From SIG440 sp045532055 (lineage in GTDB: Bacteria > Bacillota > Clostridia > Monoglobales > Monoglobaceae): a DNA stretch of 64,000 nucleotides. Under the pieces are notes generated by a model. The model saw only the letters and a program-made list of their open reading frames with translations, did not search any database and was not told the DNA's origin. This document shows, in pieces, positions 16,569 to 25,753 of the stretch. The first letter of the stretch is position 1; each line of letters begins with the position of its first letter. Position numbers and translations under genes: made by a program. The stretch is from positions 10,535 to 74,534 of the forward strand of contig JAZSFF010000007.1 of the NCBI GenBank assembly GCA_045532055.1. Direction: 5' to 3'.

Positions 16569-17771
16569 ATGGCAAAAGCTAAATATGAAAGAACCAAACC
16601 CCATGTTAACATTGGTACAATCGGCCACGTTGACCATGGTAAAACAACTCTTACTGCTGCAATCACAAAGGTGCTTGCTATGGACGGTAAGGCTCAGTAC
16701 GAAGCTTACGATATGATCGACAAAGCTCCTGAGGAAAGAGAAAGAGGTATCACAATCTCTACAGCTCACGTTGAGTACGAAACAGAATCACGTCACTATG
16801 CACACGTTGACTGCCCCGGACATGCTGACTACGTTAAGAACATGATCACTGGTGCTGCTCAGATGGACGGTGCTATCCTCGTTGTTTCTGCTGCTGATGG
16901 TCCTATGCCTCAGACAAGAGAACACATCCTTCTTTCACGTCAGGTTGGCGTTCCGAAGATTGTTGTATTCATGAACAAGGTTGACCAGGTTGACGATCCC
17001 GAACTTCTCGAACTCGTTGAAATGGAAATCCGTGACCTTCTCTCAGAATACGAATTCCCGGGTGACGAAATCCCGATTGTTAAGGGTTCAGGTCTTCAGG
17101 TTCTTGAATCTGCATCAACAGATCCTTCAGCTCCTGAATATGCTTGCATTAAGGAACTCATGGATGCAGTAGATGCATACATTCCTACACCTGAAAGAAA
17201 GAGCGACCTTCCTTTCCTTATGCCTGTTGAGGACGTATTCTCAATCACAGGCCGTGGTACAGTTGCTACTGGTAGAGTTGAAAGAGGTACTCTTAACCTT
17301 TCTGACGAAGTTGAAATCGTTGGTCTTTCTGACGAATCAAGAAAAGTTGTTGTTACAGGTATCGAAATGTTCAGAAAGCTTCTTGATCAGGCTGAAGCTG
17401 GTGACAACATCGGTGCTCTTCTCCGTGGTGTTCAGAGAAACGAAATCGAAAGAGGACAGGTTCTTGCGAAACCCGGTACAATTCATCCTCACACAAAGTT
17501 CAAGGGTGAAGTTTACGTTCTGACCAAGGAAGAAGGCGGACGTCATACACCTTTCTTCACAAACTACAGACCTCAGTTCTACTTCAGAACAACTGACGTT
17601 ACAGGTGTTGTAAACCTTCCTGAAGGCACAGAAATGTGCATGCCTGGCGACAACGTTACAATGACTGTTGAACTTACAACAACAATCGCTGTTGAAGAAG
17701 GTCTCCGTTTCGCTATCCGTGAAGGCGGCCGTACAGTTGGTTCTGGCGTTGTTACAGAAATCATCGAGTAA
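16569..17771 (+). CDS. tuf: Elongation factor Tu
   Basis: EF-Tu delivers aminoacyl-tRNA to the ribosome. The 400 residues contain GHVDHGKTTLTAAI, the switch I RGITIS, DCPGHADY, NKVD and the C-terminal TVELTTTIAVEEGLRFAIREGGRTVGSGVV. AGGAGG precedes the ATG. Codon choice is strongly biased, as expected for an abundant protein. A terminator follows; the rpsJ gene that usually comes next in Firmicutes is absent. Confidence 0.98.
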   Translation: MAKAKYERTKPHVNIGTIGHVDHGKTTLTAAITKVLAMDGKAQYEAYDMIDKAPEERERGITISTAHVEYETESRHYAHVDCPGHADYVKNMITGAAQMDGAILVVSAADGPMPQTREHILLSRQVGVPKIVVFMNKVDQVDDPELLELVEMEIRDLLSEYEFPGDEIPIVKGSGLQVLESASTDPSAPEYACIKELMDAVDAYIPTPERKSDLPFLMPVEDVFSITGRGTVATGRVERGTLNLSDEVEIVGLSDESRKVVVTGIEMFRKLLDQAEAGDNIGALLRGVQRNEIERGQVLAKPGTIHPHTKFKGEVYVLTKEEGGRHTPFFTNYRPQFYFRTTDVTGVVNLPEGTEMCMPGDNVTMTVELTTTIAVEEGLRFAIREGGRTVGSGVVTEIIE

Positions 17772-17809
17772 TTTTAGCCCACGTTGGGTTTAATTTACAA
17801 GAATTTTAG

Positions 17810-17842
17810 AAAGAGCTTTGGATTTCTCCAAAGCTCTTTTTT
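17810..17842 (+). terminator. Terminator of tuf
   Basis: AAAGAGCTTTGGA/TCCAAAGCTCTTT stem with a very short loop and a T6 tract. Confidence 0.92.
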
Positions 17843-17983
17843 GTTTTGGTTTTGTTATATGGGACAACAATAAAAATATATTTATTTTTGTTAAATTTGG
17901 GTAGATTTTTCGGCAGGATTGTGGTACAATAAAATGTAAACGTCAGATAGACGTTTAAAATAATAAATCGGGAGCAAAAATTC

Positions 17984-18430
17984 ATGGGAAACCGGAAGCA
18001 TGTTGAGATTTTTACTGACGGTGCCTGCAGCGGAAACCCCGGTCCGGGCGGATATGGAGTTGTCCTTAAATACGGCAATGCACGGAAAGAATTGTCAGGG
18101 GGCGAGGCGGAAACCACAAATAACCGCATGGAACTTACTGCGGCGATTGTGGGACTTGAGGCTTTGCGTGAAAAATGTGCTGTCACACTTTACAGCGATT
18201 CAAAGTATCTTGTGGATGCTATAGTTTGCGGCTGGGCTGTTAAGTGGCGTGAGAATGGTTGGATGCGTAACAAACGGGAGGCGGCACAAAACAGCGACCT
18301 TTGGGGAAAAATCCTTAATCTTTTGGAAAAACATGATGTTGAGCTTGTGTGGGTTAAGGGCCATGCAGGACATCCCGAGAACGAACGATGTGATTCTTTG
18401 GCGGTTGCAGAATCACAAAAATTCAAATGA
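17984..18430 (+). CDS. rnhA: Ribonuclease HI
   Basis: RNase HI cleaves the RNA of RNA-DNA hybrids. The 148 residues have the catalytic Asp-Glu-Asp-Asp set in context: EIFTDGACSGNPGPGGYG, NNRMELTAAI, TLYSDSKYLVD and NERCDSLA, and the basic handle region with WKVRENGW-like sequence (AVKWRENGWMRNKREA). The site CGGGAG lies 10 bases before the ATG. A TACAAT hexamer at 17925-17930 may be its -10 element, but the -35 is poor. Confidence 0.95.
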   Translation: MGNRKHVEIFTDGACSGNPGPGGYGVVLKYGNARKELSGGEAETTNNRMELTAAIVGLEALREKCAVTLYSDSKYLVDAIVCGWAVKWRENGWMRNKREAAQNSDLWGKILNLLEKHDVELVWVKGHAGHPENERCDSLAVAESQKFK

Positions 18431-18535
18431 TGACTTTATTTAATTTACATACGGAGAGGTCTACTTTTCATAGATTTTTTACGGGCAGAAAACCGTAAAT
18501 TTTACTCCGCAGAAAAAAGAAAGGTAGGAATCAAA

Positions 18536-19714
18536 ATGGAAACAAAGCGAATTTATGTTGACCACTCGGCAACAACTCCTGTAAAGCCTGAGGTTCTTGA
18601 CGCCATGATTCCATATTTTACAGAGAATTTTGGCAATGCATCAACAGTCTATGCCGAGGGCAGAGAGTCGAAAAAAGCCGTTAATCTGGCAAGAGAGTCT
18701 GTGGCAAAAGCAATAGGTGCAGAGGTTGGGGAGATATTTTTCACCGGTTCAGGAACAGAGGCGGACAACTGGGCAATCAAGGGCGTTGCATATGCCAATC
18801 GTGCCAAAGGCAATCATATCATAACCTCGGCAGTTGAACATCATGCGGTGCTGCATACTTGTCAGGCATTGGAAAAAGAGGGCTTTGAGGTGACATATCT
18901 GCCGGTTGATGAATTTGGCATGGTATCAGCAGATGATGTGAAGAATGCCATTTGTGACAGGACAATACTTGTTACAATAATGACGGCAAACAACGAAATC
19001 GGAACAATTATGCCAATTGAAGAAATAGGCAAGATAACCCGTGAAAAGGGAATCATTTTCCACACCGACGCCGTTCAGGCAGTGGGTATGATTGATATAG
19101 ATGTGAATAAACTGGGGGTTGACCTCTTGTCACTTACCGGTCACAAATTTTATGGACCCAAAGGCGTGGGTGCGTTGTACGTGCGAAAGGGTACAAAAAT
19201 TTCGTCATTTATTACCGGTGGTGCTCAGGAGCGAAACAGACGTGCCGGAACGGAAAACGTTGCGGGAATTGTGGGACTTGGAAAAGCGATTGAACTTGCA
19301 ACCTCTGATGTTAAGGGACATACCGAAAAGTTGATAAAGATGCGTGACAGATTTATTGACCGTGTTCTTGATGAAATTCCGTATACCCGTCTTAACGGCC
19401 ACAGAACAAAAAGATTGGCTAGCAACTCCAACATTTCTTTTGAATTTATTGAGGGTGAGTCTTTGCTGCTTATGCTTGATATGCAGGGCATATCTGCATC
19501 AAGCGGAAGTGCCTGCACATCAGGGTCGTTGGACCCGTCCCATGTGCTGTTGGCAATTGGACTTAAACACGAAGTCGCACACGGCTCGCTGAGGGTATCA
19601 TTTGGTGAAAGCAACACCATGGAGGACGTTGACCGAATTGTAGATGCTCTTAAGACAATTGTTGCCAGATTGCGTGAAATGTCGCCGCTTTATGAGGCTG
19701 TGAAAGATAGATAA
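18536..19714 (+). CDS. nifS: Cysteine desulfurase (NifS/IscS family)
   Basis: This PLP enzyme takes sulfur from cysteine and passes it as persulfide to scaffold proteins and to MnmA. The 392 residues begin RIYVDHSATTPV, contain the PLP lysine in SLTGHKFYGPKGVG and the catalytic Cys in SSGSACTSGSLDPSHVL. It is followed after 26 bases by iscU and then mnmA, the standard clostridial sulfur-transfer set. No iscR/rrf2 gene precedes it in this window. AAAGGTAGG precedes the ATG. Confidence 0.95.
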   Translation: METKRIYVDHSATTPVKPEVLDAMIPYFTENFGNASTVYAEGRESKKAVNLARESVAKAIGAEVGEIFFTGSGTEADNWAIKGVAYANRAKGNHIITSAVEHHAVLHTCQALEKEGFEVTYLPVDEFGMVSADDVKNAICDRTILVTIMTANNEIGTIMPIEEIGKITREKGIIFHTDAVQAVGMIDIDVNKLGVDLLSLTGHKFYGPKGVGALYVRKGTKISSFITGGAQERNRRAGTENVAGIVGLGKAIELATSDVKGHTEKLIKMRDRFIDRVLDEIPYTRLNGHRTKRLASNSNISFEFIEGESLLLMLDMQGISASSGSACTSGSLDPSHVLLAIGLKHEVAHGSLRVSFGESNTMEDVDRIVDALKTIVARLREMSPLYEAVKDR

Positions 19715-19740
19715 ATTTTACTTGAAAGAGGGAAAATGTT

Positions 19741-20190
19741 ATGTATAGTGAAAAAGTTATGGACCATTTCTCAAACCCGAGAAATGTTGGTGAAATTGAA
19801 GATGCAAATGCCGTAGGTCAGGTAGGAAACCCCAAGTGCGGTGATATCATGAAGATTTATATGAAAATCAATGATGATACAAAGCAGATTGAGGACGTAA
19901 AGTTCAAGACCTTTGGCTGTGGTGCGGCTGTTGCTACATCAAGTATGGCGACAGAGATGGTAAAGGGCAAGACCATTGACGAGGCATTGGCTATTACCAA
20001 TGTTGCTGTTGCAGAGGCTCTTGACGGACTTCCCCCTGTGAAGATGCATTGCTCAAACCTTGCTCAGGAGGCAATACATTCTGCTATTGCGGATTATTAC
20101 AACAGACAGGGCATTGACCCAACACATATCGTGGGTTGCAACGGAGATTGTGCGTGTTGCCATCATGAACACGGTGCAGAGGAAGAATAA
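19741..20190 (+). CDS. iscU: Fe-S cluster assembly scaffold (NifU/IscU-like)
   Basis: The scaffold on which Fe-S clusters are built with sulfur from the preceding desulfurase. The 149 residues have the three cluster Cys in GNPKCGDIM, FGCGAAVA and KMHCSNLA. Beyond the IscU core (about 125 residues) there is a tail with CNGDCACCHHEHG, a Cys/His-rich extension seen in clostridial versions and of unknown role. The gene is 26 bases after nifS; a hairpin with T tract separates it from mnmA. Confidence 0.93.
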   Translation: MYSEKVMDHFSNPRNVGEIEDANAVGQVGNPKCGDIMKIYMKINDDTKQIEDVKFKTFGCGAAVATSSMATEMVKGKTIDEALAITNVAVAEALDGLPPVKMHCSNLAQEAIHSAIADYYNRQGIDPTHIVGCNGDCACCHHEHGAEEE

Positions 20191-20203
20191 TTTTGAAAGG
20201 ATG

Positions 20204-20233
20204 AAAAGACTGGCATAATTGTCAGTCTTTTTC
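20204..20233 (+). terminator. Hairpin between iscU and mnmA
   Basis: A 12-bp stem AAAAGACTGGCA/TGTCAGTCTTTT with a 4-base loop and a T5 tract, ending 11 bases before the mnmA ATG. It may act as partial terminator; mnmA lacks a recognisable ribosome binding site, so the hairpin could also affect its translation. Confidence 0.6.
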
Positions 20234-20243
20234 AAAAAGTTAT

Positions 20244-21332
20244 ATGAACGGGAAAAAGGTTGTTATAGGAATGTCTGGCGGCGTTGACTCAAGTGTTGCT
20301 GCGGCACTTCTTAAAGATGAGGGCTACGAGGTAATTGGTCTTACCATGCGATTGTGGGACGGAGAGAGTGTTGACGGCCAAATGGTGGAGGGGACTTGTT
20401 GCTCACTTTCTGCAGTTGAGGATGCCAGATATGTATGCTATAAACTTGGGATAGAGCATCATATTATGGATTTCAGAGCCGATTTTGAAAAATGGGTAAT
20501 TGACTATTTTGTTGATGAATATAAAAATGGCAGAACACCCAATCCTTGTATTGCCTGTAATAAATTCTTGAAGTTTGATGCAATGCTCAAAAAGGCGGAG
20601 CTTTTGGGAGCGGACTATATTGCAACGGGACATTATGCCAAGGTGGAGTTTGATGAGAAATCAGGTAGGTATCTGCTGAAAAGGGCGGAGTCCTGTGCCA
20701 AAGACCAGACATATGCCCTGTATTCACTTGACCAGAATCAGCTTTCAAGGACATTGATGCCTTTGGGCAGGCTTGAAAACAAGGACGAGACCCGCAAAAT
20801 CGCGGAGGACCTTGGGCTTATTACGGCTAAAAAGCCGGACAGCATGGAGATTTGCTTTGTTCCCGACAAGAATTATGCTGCATTTATCAAACGACGTACC
20901 AATGAGGAAAGCATTGCGGGCGATTTTGTTGATGAACAAGGCAATGTGTTGGGACAGCATAGGGGGATTATCCATTATACAGTTGGACAGAGAAAAGGGT
21001 TGGGGATGACCTTTGGCAGGCCTATGTTTGTGCTGAAGATAGATGCAGAGAAAAATCAGGTAGTGTTGGGGGAAAAGGGAACAGAATTTTCGGACAGCCT
21101 GATTGCAAACAAACTTAATTTTATTACTTTTGATAAGTTGATAGAACCTATAAGAGTTGCCGCCAAGGTGAGATATAGCGCAAAAGAGGCGGAGGCAACA
21201 GTTTTGCCCATTGAAGACGAACGGGCAAAGGTTGTGTTTGACCAGCCTCAAAGAGCCATAACCCCCGGACAGGCTGTGGTGTTTTATGAAATAGGCGGTG
21301 ACAACGTAATCGGCGGAGGAATTATTGTTTAG
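20244..21332 (+). CDS. mnmA: tRNA-specific 2-thiouridylase MnmA
   Basis: MnmA activates U34 of Lys, Glu and Gln tRNAs with ATP and inserts sulfur supplied by the cysteine desulfurase. The 362 residues start with the PP-loop GMSGGVDSSVAAALL, have the first catalytic Cys in NPCIACNKFLKF and the second in MEICFVPDKNY, and end with the beta-barrel domain ending PGQAVVFYEIGGDNVIGGG. The neighbouring nifS-iscU supports the sulfur-donor link. No clear Shine-Dalgarno precedes the ATG. Confidence 0.95.
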   Translation: MNGKKVVIGMSGGVDSSVAAALLKDEGYEVIGLTMRLWDGESVDGQMVEGTCCSLSAVEDARYVCYKLGIEHHIMDFRADFEKWVIDYFVDEYKNGRTPNPCIACNKFLKFDAMLKKAELLGADYIATGHYAKVEFDEKSGRYLLKRAESCAKDQTYALYSLDQNQLSRTLMPLGRLENKDETRKIAEDLGLITAKKPDSMEICFVPDKNYAAFIKRRTNEESIAGDFVDEQGNVLGQHRGIIHYTVGQRKGLGMTFGRPMFVLKIDAEKNQVVLGEKGTEFSDSLIANKLNFITFDKLIEPIRVAAKVRYSAKEAEATVLPIEDERAKVVFDQPQRAITPGQAVVFYEIGGDNVIGGGIIV

Positions 21333-21346
21333 TCAGGAGTTAGAAA

Positions 21347-23713
21347 ATGGATTTTTTGGAAATACGAAAAAGAATTATTGAAAAAGGATACAAAAACCTC
21401 AACAACCGACAACTTGAGGCTGTGGTTAATACGGAGGGCCCTCTTTTGGTAATTGCCGGGGCAGGCTCCGGCAAGACCACTGTTATTATACATAAGATTG
21501 CACATCTGCTCACCTTTGGAAGAGCATATTTTGACAGCAATATGCCGTCTGGGATATCGGATGAGGAAATTGAGATACTGGACTGGTTTTCAAAAGGTGA
21601 GATTGATGAAATTCCCATGAATTTGTGGGACTATCTTTGTGTAGAACCGGTAAAACCATATAATGTTCTTGCTATAACCTTTACCAATAAGGCGGCGGCA
21701 GAACTTAAAACCAGACTTTCGGCCAAGCTTGGTGACGCGGGGAATGATGTGTGGGCATCAACATTCCATTCGTCTTGCGTTAAGTTTTTGAGACGTGATA
21801 TAGACAAAATCGGATATGACAAGAGTTTTGTTATTTTTGATACAAGTGACCAGCAGACTCTTCTTAAAGAATGCCTCAAAGAACTTAATATCGACTCAAA
21901 ACAGTATTCTCCAAAGGCTCTTGCTGCGGCCATAAGCCAGGCAAAGAATGAACTTATAACACCTGAGGACTACGCTCAGGTATTCAAATCTGACTTTTAC
22001 AAGTCTGTAGTTTCCAGAGTATATACCCTTTATCAGAAGAAGCTGAAGAAGTATAATGCTCTGGATTTTGATGATTTGATTATGTGCACGGTTGAATTGT
22101 TTGAAAAAAATCCTGATGTGTTGGAGTTTTATCAGAACAAGTTTAAGTATATCCTTGTTGACGAGTATCAGGACACTAACCACGCACAGTATAGACTTGT
22201 CAGCCTGCTTGCGGCAAAACACCGAAATCTGTGCGTTGTAGGTGATGACGACCAAAGTATTTATAAATTTCGCGGAGCGGATATTTCGAATATCCTTGGA
22301 TTTGAAGAAGAGTTTGAGAATGCAAAGGTTATTAAGCTTGAAGAGAATTATCGTTCCACTCAAAATATTCTGAATGCTGCAAATGGTGTTATTGACCACA
22401 ATATGGGCAGAAAGCAAAAGAAACTGTGGACTCAGAACGGCGAGGGCGAAAAGATTACCCTTTATAATGGCAACAACGAGCATGATGAGGCAAGGTTTAT
22501 TGGTGAAAAGATTGGAGAACTTCATTCAAACGGAGAGAGTTATAATGATTTTGTTGTGCTCTACAGAATGAATGCAGAGTCCCGTGTGGTGGAAGATACT
22601 CTGCTTAGAATGGCGATTCCATACAAAGTTGTGGGAGGACTCAGGTTTTATGACCGCAAGGAAATCAAAGACTTGACCTCATACCTAAGACTTATTCAAA
22701 ACCCCACAGACAATGTGGCGTTCAGAAGAATAGTCAATGAGCCAAAACGTGGCATCGGGGATACTACAGTTGAAAAAATCATAGATTTTGGTGAGAGTTC
22801 AGGGGTTAGCGCCTTTGAAGTCTGCAGAAATATTTCTGATTATCCTGAACTTGCAAGAGCGGCGGCAAAGGTAGGGGCTTTTGTAGAGATAATTGAGGAG
22901 CTGTGCAAGGCTCGGGAAAAACAAGAATCTTTAGAAGAATTTGTAAAATATGTTCTTGAAAAATCAGGGATGATATCCGCTCTTGAGGCAGAAGATACTG
23001 TGGAGAGCCGTACAAGGATTGAAAACCTTAAAGAATTCTTGTCCATGGTACAGGAGACGGTAAAGGAAAACCCTGAAACCCGACTTGAGGACTTGCTTGA
23101 AAACATATCATTGGTTGCGGATATTGACAACTATGATGAGGCACAGGAGACGGTTACTCTTATGACCCTCCACAGTGCCAAGGGTCTTGAATTCAGGAAT
23201 GTATTTCTCATCGGCATGGAAGAGGGGTTGTTCCCAGGCGTCAGGTCTTTGGGAACATCCGAGGAAATGGAAGAGGAACGCAGACTTTGTTATGTAGGGA
23301 TTACCCGTGCAAAGGTGAGACTGTTCCTCTCGTACACCAATACCAGAACTCTCTTTGGAATGACAAAATATAATATGATGTCAAGATTCCTGAAAGAAAT
23401 TCCCAAGGAACTTCTTAATGAAGAGTCAACAACCCGTGCCAAGGTTGAGGATTTTGGCTTTACATATACCAAAAAACCAACCATGGACAAGTCTATGTTT
23501 GCTAATTCCACTGCAAAATCCCAGAAGCCTGTAGGTGAGAGCAAAGTTGCTTTGAATTTTGAACCAGGTGACAGAGTGATGCACAGAAAGTTTGGTGAGG
23601 GAACGGTTCTTGAGGCAAAGGCTATCGGCGCTGACATGTTTTTAAGGGTTAAGTTTGATACAGTTGGTGAGAAAAATCTTATGGCGGCATATGTGCAGCT
23701 TGAGAAGATATAA
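21347..23713 (+). CDS. pcrA: ATP-dependent DNA helicase PcrA/UvrD
   Basis: A superfamily 1 3'-5' helicase for repair and rolling-circle replication. The 788 residues show the Q motif NNRQLEAV, Walker A GAGSGKTT, motif Ia ITFTNKAA, motif II LVDEYQDTN, motif III VVGDDDQSIYKFRGA, motif IV ENYRST, motif V LMTLHSAKGLEF and motif VI CYVGITRAK, then a C-terminal Tudor-like tail (FEPGDRVMHRKFGEG). Between Walker A and motif Ia there are about 37 extra acidic residues absent from Bacillus PcrA. It lies 14 bases after mnmA. Confidence 0.95.
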   Translation: MDFLEIRKRIIEKGYKNLNNRQLEAVVNTEGPLLVIAGAGSGKTTVIIHKIAHLLTFGRAYFDSNMPSGISDEEIEILDWFSKGEIDEIPMNLWDYLCVEPVKPYNVLAITFTNKAAAELKTRLSAKLGDAGNDVWASTFHSSCVKFLRRDIDKIGYDKSFVIFDTSDQQTLLKECLKELNIDSKQYSPKALAAAISQAKNELITPEDYAQVFKSDFYKSVVSRVYTLYQKKLKKYNALDFDDLIMCTVELFEKNPDVLEFYQNKFKYILVDEYQDTNHAQYRLVSLLAAKHRNLCVVGDDDQSIYKFRGADISNILGFEEEFENAKVIKLEENYRSTQNILNAANGVIDHNMGRKQKKLWTQNGEGEKITLYNGNNEHDEARFIGEKIGELHSNGESYNDFVVLYRMNAESRVVEDTLLRMAIPYKVVGGLRFYDRKEIKDLTSYLRLIQNPTDNVAFRRIVNEPKRGIGDTTVEKIIDFGESSGVSAFEVCRNISDYPELARAAAKVGAFVEIIEELCKAREKQESLEEFVKYVLEKSGMISALEAEDTVESRTRIENLKEFLSMVQETVKENPETRLEDLLENISLVADIDNYDEAQETVTLMTLHSAKGLEFRNVFLIGMEEGLFPGVRSLGTSEEMEEERRLCYVGITRAKVRLFLSYTNTRTLFGMTKYNMMSRFLKEIPKELLNEESTTRAKVEDFGFTYTKKPTMDKSMFANSTAKSQKPVGESKVALNFEPGDRVMHRKFGEGTVLEAKAIGADMFLRVKFDTVGEKNLMAAYVQLEKI

Positions 23714-23726
23714 AGTTGGTGATAGT

Positions 23727-24488
23727 ATGTATAATGATTTTGCAGAGGTTTATGACAAACTGCAGGATGCGGATTATAACAAATTTATAGAGTATTATGA
23801 ACGGATTTTCAAAAAGTTTGGCATAAAGCCAGAACTGCTCCTTGACCTTGCCTGTGGAACTGGCAGTATAACTGTGGAAATGGCAAAACAGGGTTATGAT
23901 ATGATAGGTCTGGACTTGTCCTGCGAGATGCTTAACATTGCCAGAGACAAGGCGGCAGAGGCAGGAGAACAAATTTTGTTTCTCAATCAGGACATGTGCC
24001 AGATGGAACTTTTTGGCACGGTGGATGCTATTGTTTGTGCCCTTGACGGGGTGAATTATCTTACAGAGTATGAAGATTTGAAACAGCTTTTCAGGCTGGT
24101 TGAAAACTATTTGAACCCTGGTGGATTATTTGTTTTTGATATCAACAGTGAGAGTAAGCTTAAAAATGTCCTTGGAGGCAATACCTTTGTCAATGATGAG
24201 CAGGGGATATTTTATGTGTGGCAGAGTGAGTATGATGAAGAGAGTCATATATGTGATTTTGGCCTTACCTTTTTTGTTGAGGATGAGGATGGACTATATA
24301 CAAGATTTGACGAATTTCAGCAGGAACGTGCTTACACCATTGACGAAATATCTGTTGCGGCAGAGGCGGCGGGCCTTAAAGTGCAGGGATTTTACAAACC
24401 TTTTGAATTTGCGACAGCAGATGACAGCGATGAGAGAATTTTTTTCGTTGTTTCAAAAAAATCTATTGACAAAAATTGGAAAGAATGA
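23727..24488 (+). CDS. SAM-dependent methyltransferase, class I
   Basis: The 253 residues start MYNDFAEVYDKLQDADYNKF, then show motif I LLDLACGTGSITVEMA and the acidic motif GLDLSCEML, with the DGVNYL segment of the methyltransf_25-type family. The substrate is unknown. The start at 23727 has GGTGAT in front and is only 13 bases after pcrA; upstream in-frame starts lie inside pcrA and are rejected. The last codons overlap the cspA promoter. Confidence 0.85.
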   Translation: MYNDFAEVYDKLQDADYNKFIEYYERIFKKFGIKPELLLDLACGTGSITVEMAKQGYDMIGLDLSCEMLNIARDKAAEAGEQILFLNQDMCQMELFGTVDAIVCALDGVNYLTEYEDLKQLFRLVENYLNPGGLFVFDINSESKLKNVLGGNTFVNDEQGIFYVWQSEYDEESHICDFGLTFFVEDEDGLYTRFDEFQQERAYTIDEISVAAEAAGLKVQGFYKPFEFATADDSDERIFFVVSKKSIDKNWKE

Positions 24489-24494
24489 TATACT
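24466..24494 (+). promoter_or_regulatory. Promoter of cspA
   Basis: TTGACA at 24466-24471, 17-base spacer, TATACT at 24489-24494. The -35 and spacer lie inside the last codons of the methyltransferase gene. Transcription would start near 24501, giving an approximately 40-base leader. Confidence 0.8.
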
Positions 24495-24541
24495 AATTCA
24501 GTGGACAACAAGAGTTGGCCTAAGAATTGGAGGAACATTCT

Positions 24542-24742
24542 ATGCAAAAAGGTAAAGTAAAATGGTTTAATGCTGAGAAAGGTTTTGGCTTCATCGAAAC
24601 AGAAGAAGGAACGGATGTATTTGTTCATTTTTCAGCTATTGCCATGGACGGCTACAAGACCTTGGAAGAGGGAGCAGAAGTTGAATTTGAGGTTGTCGAA
24701 GGAGCTAAGGGACCGCAGGCGGCAAATGTTACACGCGTGTAA
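24542..24742 (+). CDS. cspA: Cold-shock protein (CspA family)
   Basis: A 66-residue single-stranded nucleic acid binding protein. It has RNP1 KGFGFIE and RNP2 VFVHFSAI, starts MQKGKVKWFNAEKGFGFIE, and ends GPQAANVTRV. TTGGAGGA lies just before the ATG at 24542; an in-frame TTG upstream overlaps that site and is not used. It is monocistronic: own promoter in front, terminator behind. Confidence 0.97.
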   Translation: MQKGKVKWFNAEKGFGFIETEEGTDVFVHFSAIAMDGYKTLEEGAEVEFEVVEGAKGPQAANVTRV

Positions 24743-24776
24743 TCCTATCCTTGTTGGATAAACAAAATAAGACTGG

Positions 24777-24804
24777 AATCGGCTCACTGGGTGGGCCGAT
24801 TTTC
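24777..24804 (+). terminator. Terminator of cspA
   Basis: Stem AATCGGCTCAC/GTGGGCCGATT (one G.U pair) with a 3-base loop and TTT tract. Confidence 0.85.
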
Positions 24805-24831
24805 TTTATACATTAGGAAAAGGGAAATACT

Positions 24832-25716
24832 ATGAAAGACAAACTTACCATTGCGGTTACAAAAAACGGACTTATAAGAATATATGCGGTGAATTCAAAA
24901 GGCATCGTTGAAGCTGCCAGAAAGTATCACAGTACTATGCCAACGGGTACGGCGGCATTGGGCAGACTGCTTACAGGGGCTACCATTATGGGGGCTATGC
25001 TGAAGGACGAGGATACATCGCTGACCCTTCAGATGCGCGGTGACGGACCTTTGGGCAGAGTTATTGCTGTTGCAAATTCAGAAGGCGGTGTCAAGGGATA
25101 TATTGAAAACCCCCTTGCGGAGCTGCCGCTTAACGGATTTGGGAAGCTGGACGTAGGCGGAGGAATTGGCAGAGAGGGTTATCTCAGCGTCGTAAAAGAT
25201 ATGAAGATGAAAGAACCTTATATAGGACAGGTTCCCATCCAGACGGGTGAGATAGGCGATGATTTGGCGTTCTATTTTGCACAGTCTGAACAGGTTCCAA
25301 GTCTGGTTGCCTTGGGAGTTCTGGTGGACAGAGATTACAGTGTAAAGCAAGCAGGGGGATTTATTGTACAGATTATGCCTGACTGTGATGAGTTCAACCT
25401 GAAGAAGTTCGAAAAAGCGGCAGAGTCCCTAAGCAGCGTTACCGCAATGCTGGACGAGGGGTTGTCAAACGAAGAACTTATACGCAGGGTTATGCGTGAT
25501 TTCGAGGTGGATATTCTGGAGGAACGTGAGGTTGAATACAGATGCGATTGCTGTGATGAGAGAATGCAGAGAGCCATTGTCAGCCTGGGCAAAAAAGAAA
25601 TTCAGGATATGATTGACGAGCAGGGTGAGGCGGAGATTGTCTGCCAGTTCTGCAACAAGGCGTATAATTATGACAAGGCGGCACTTACGGATATGTTAAA
25701 CAGAGCAAAAAGATAA
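24832..25716 (+). CDS. hslO: Redox-regulated chaperone Hsp33
   Basis: Hsp33 is a holdase activated when its zinc-bound cysteines are oxidised. The 294 residues have the N-terminal domain with GTAALGRLLTGATIMG and GDGPLGRVIAVANSEG, and the C-terminal zinc centre with CDCC and, 30 residues on, CQFC. AAAAGGGAAA precedes the ATG. A bidirectional terminator separates it from the convergent membrane protein gene. Confidence 0.95.
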   Translation: MKDKLTIAVTKNGLIRIYAVNSKGIVEAARKYHSTMPTGTAALGRLLTGATIMGAMLKDEDTSLTLQMRGDGPLGRVIAVANSEGGVKGYIENPLAELPLNGFGKLDVGGGIGREGYLSVVKDMKMKEPYIGQVPIQTGEIGDDLAFYFAQSEQVPSLVALGVLVDRDYSVKQAGGFIVQIMPDCDEFNLKKFEKAAESLSSVTAMLDEGLSNEELIRRVMRDFEVDILEEREVEYRCDCCDERMQRAIVSLGKKEIQDMIDEQGEAEIVCQFCNKAYNYDKAALTDMLNRAKR

Positions 25717-25719
25717 TGG

Positions 25720-25753
25720 AAAGAGGTCTGATTTTCAGACCTCTTTATTTTTT
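25720..25753. terminator. Bidirectional terminator
   Basis: Stem AAAGAGGTCTGA/TCAGACCTCTTT with T-rich flanks on both strands serves hslO (plus) and the convergent membrane gene (minus), whose last codons overlap its right edge. Confidence 0.88.
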
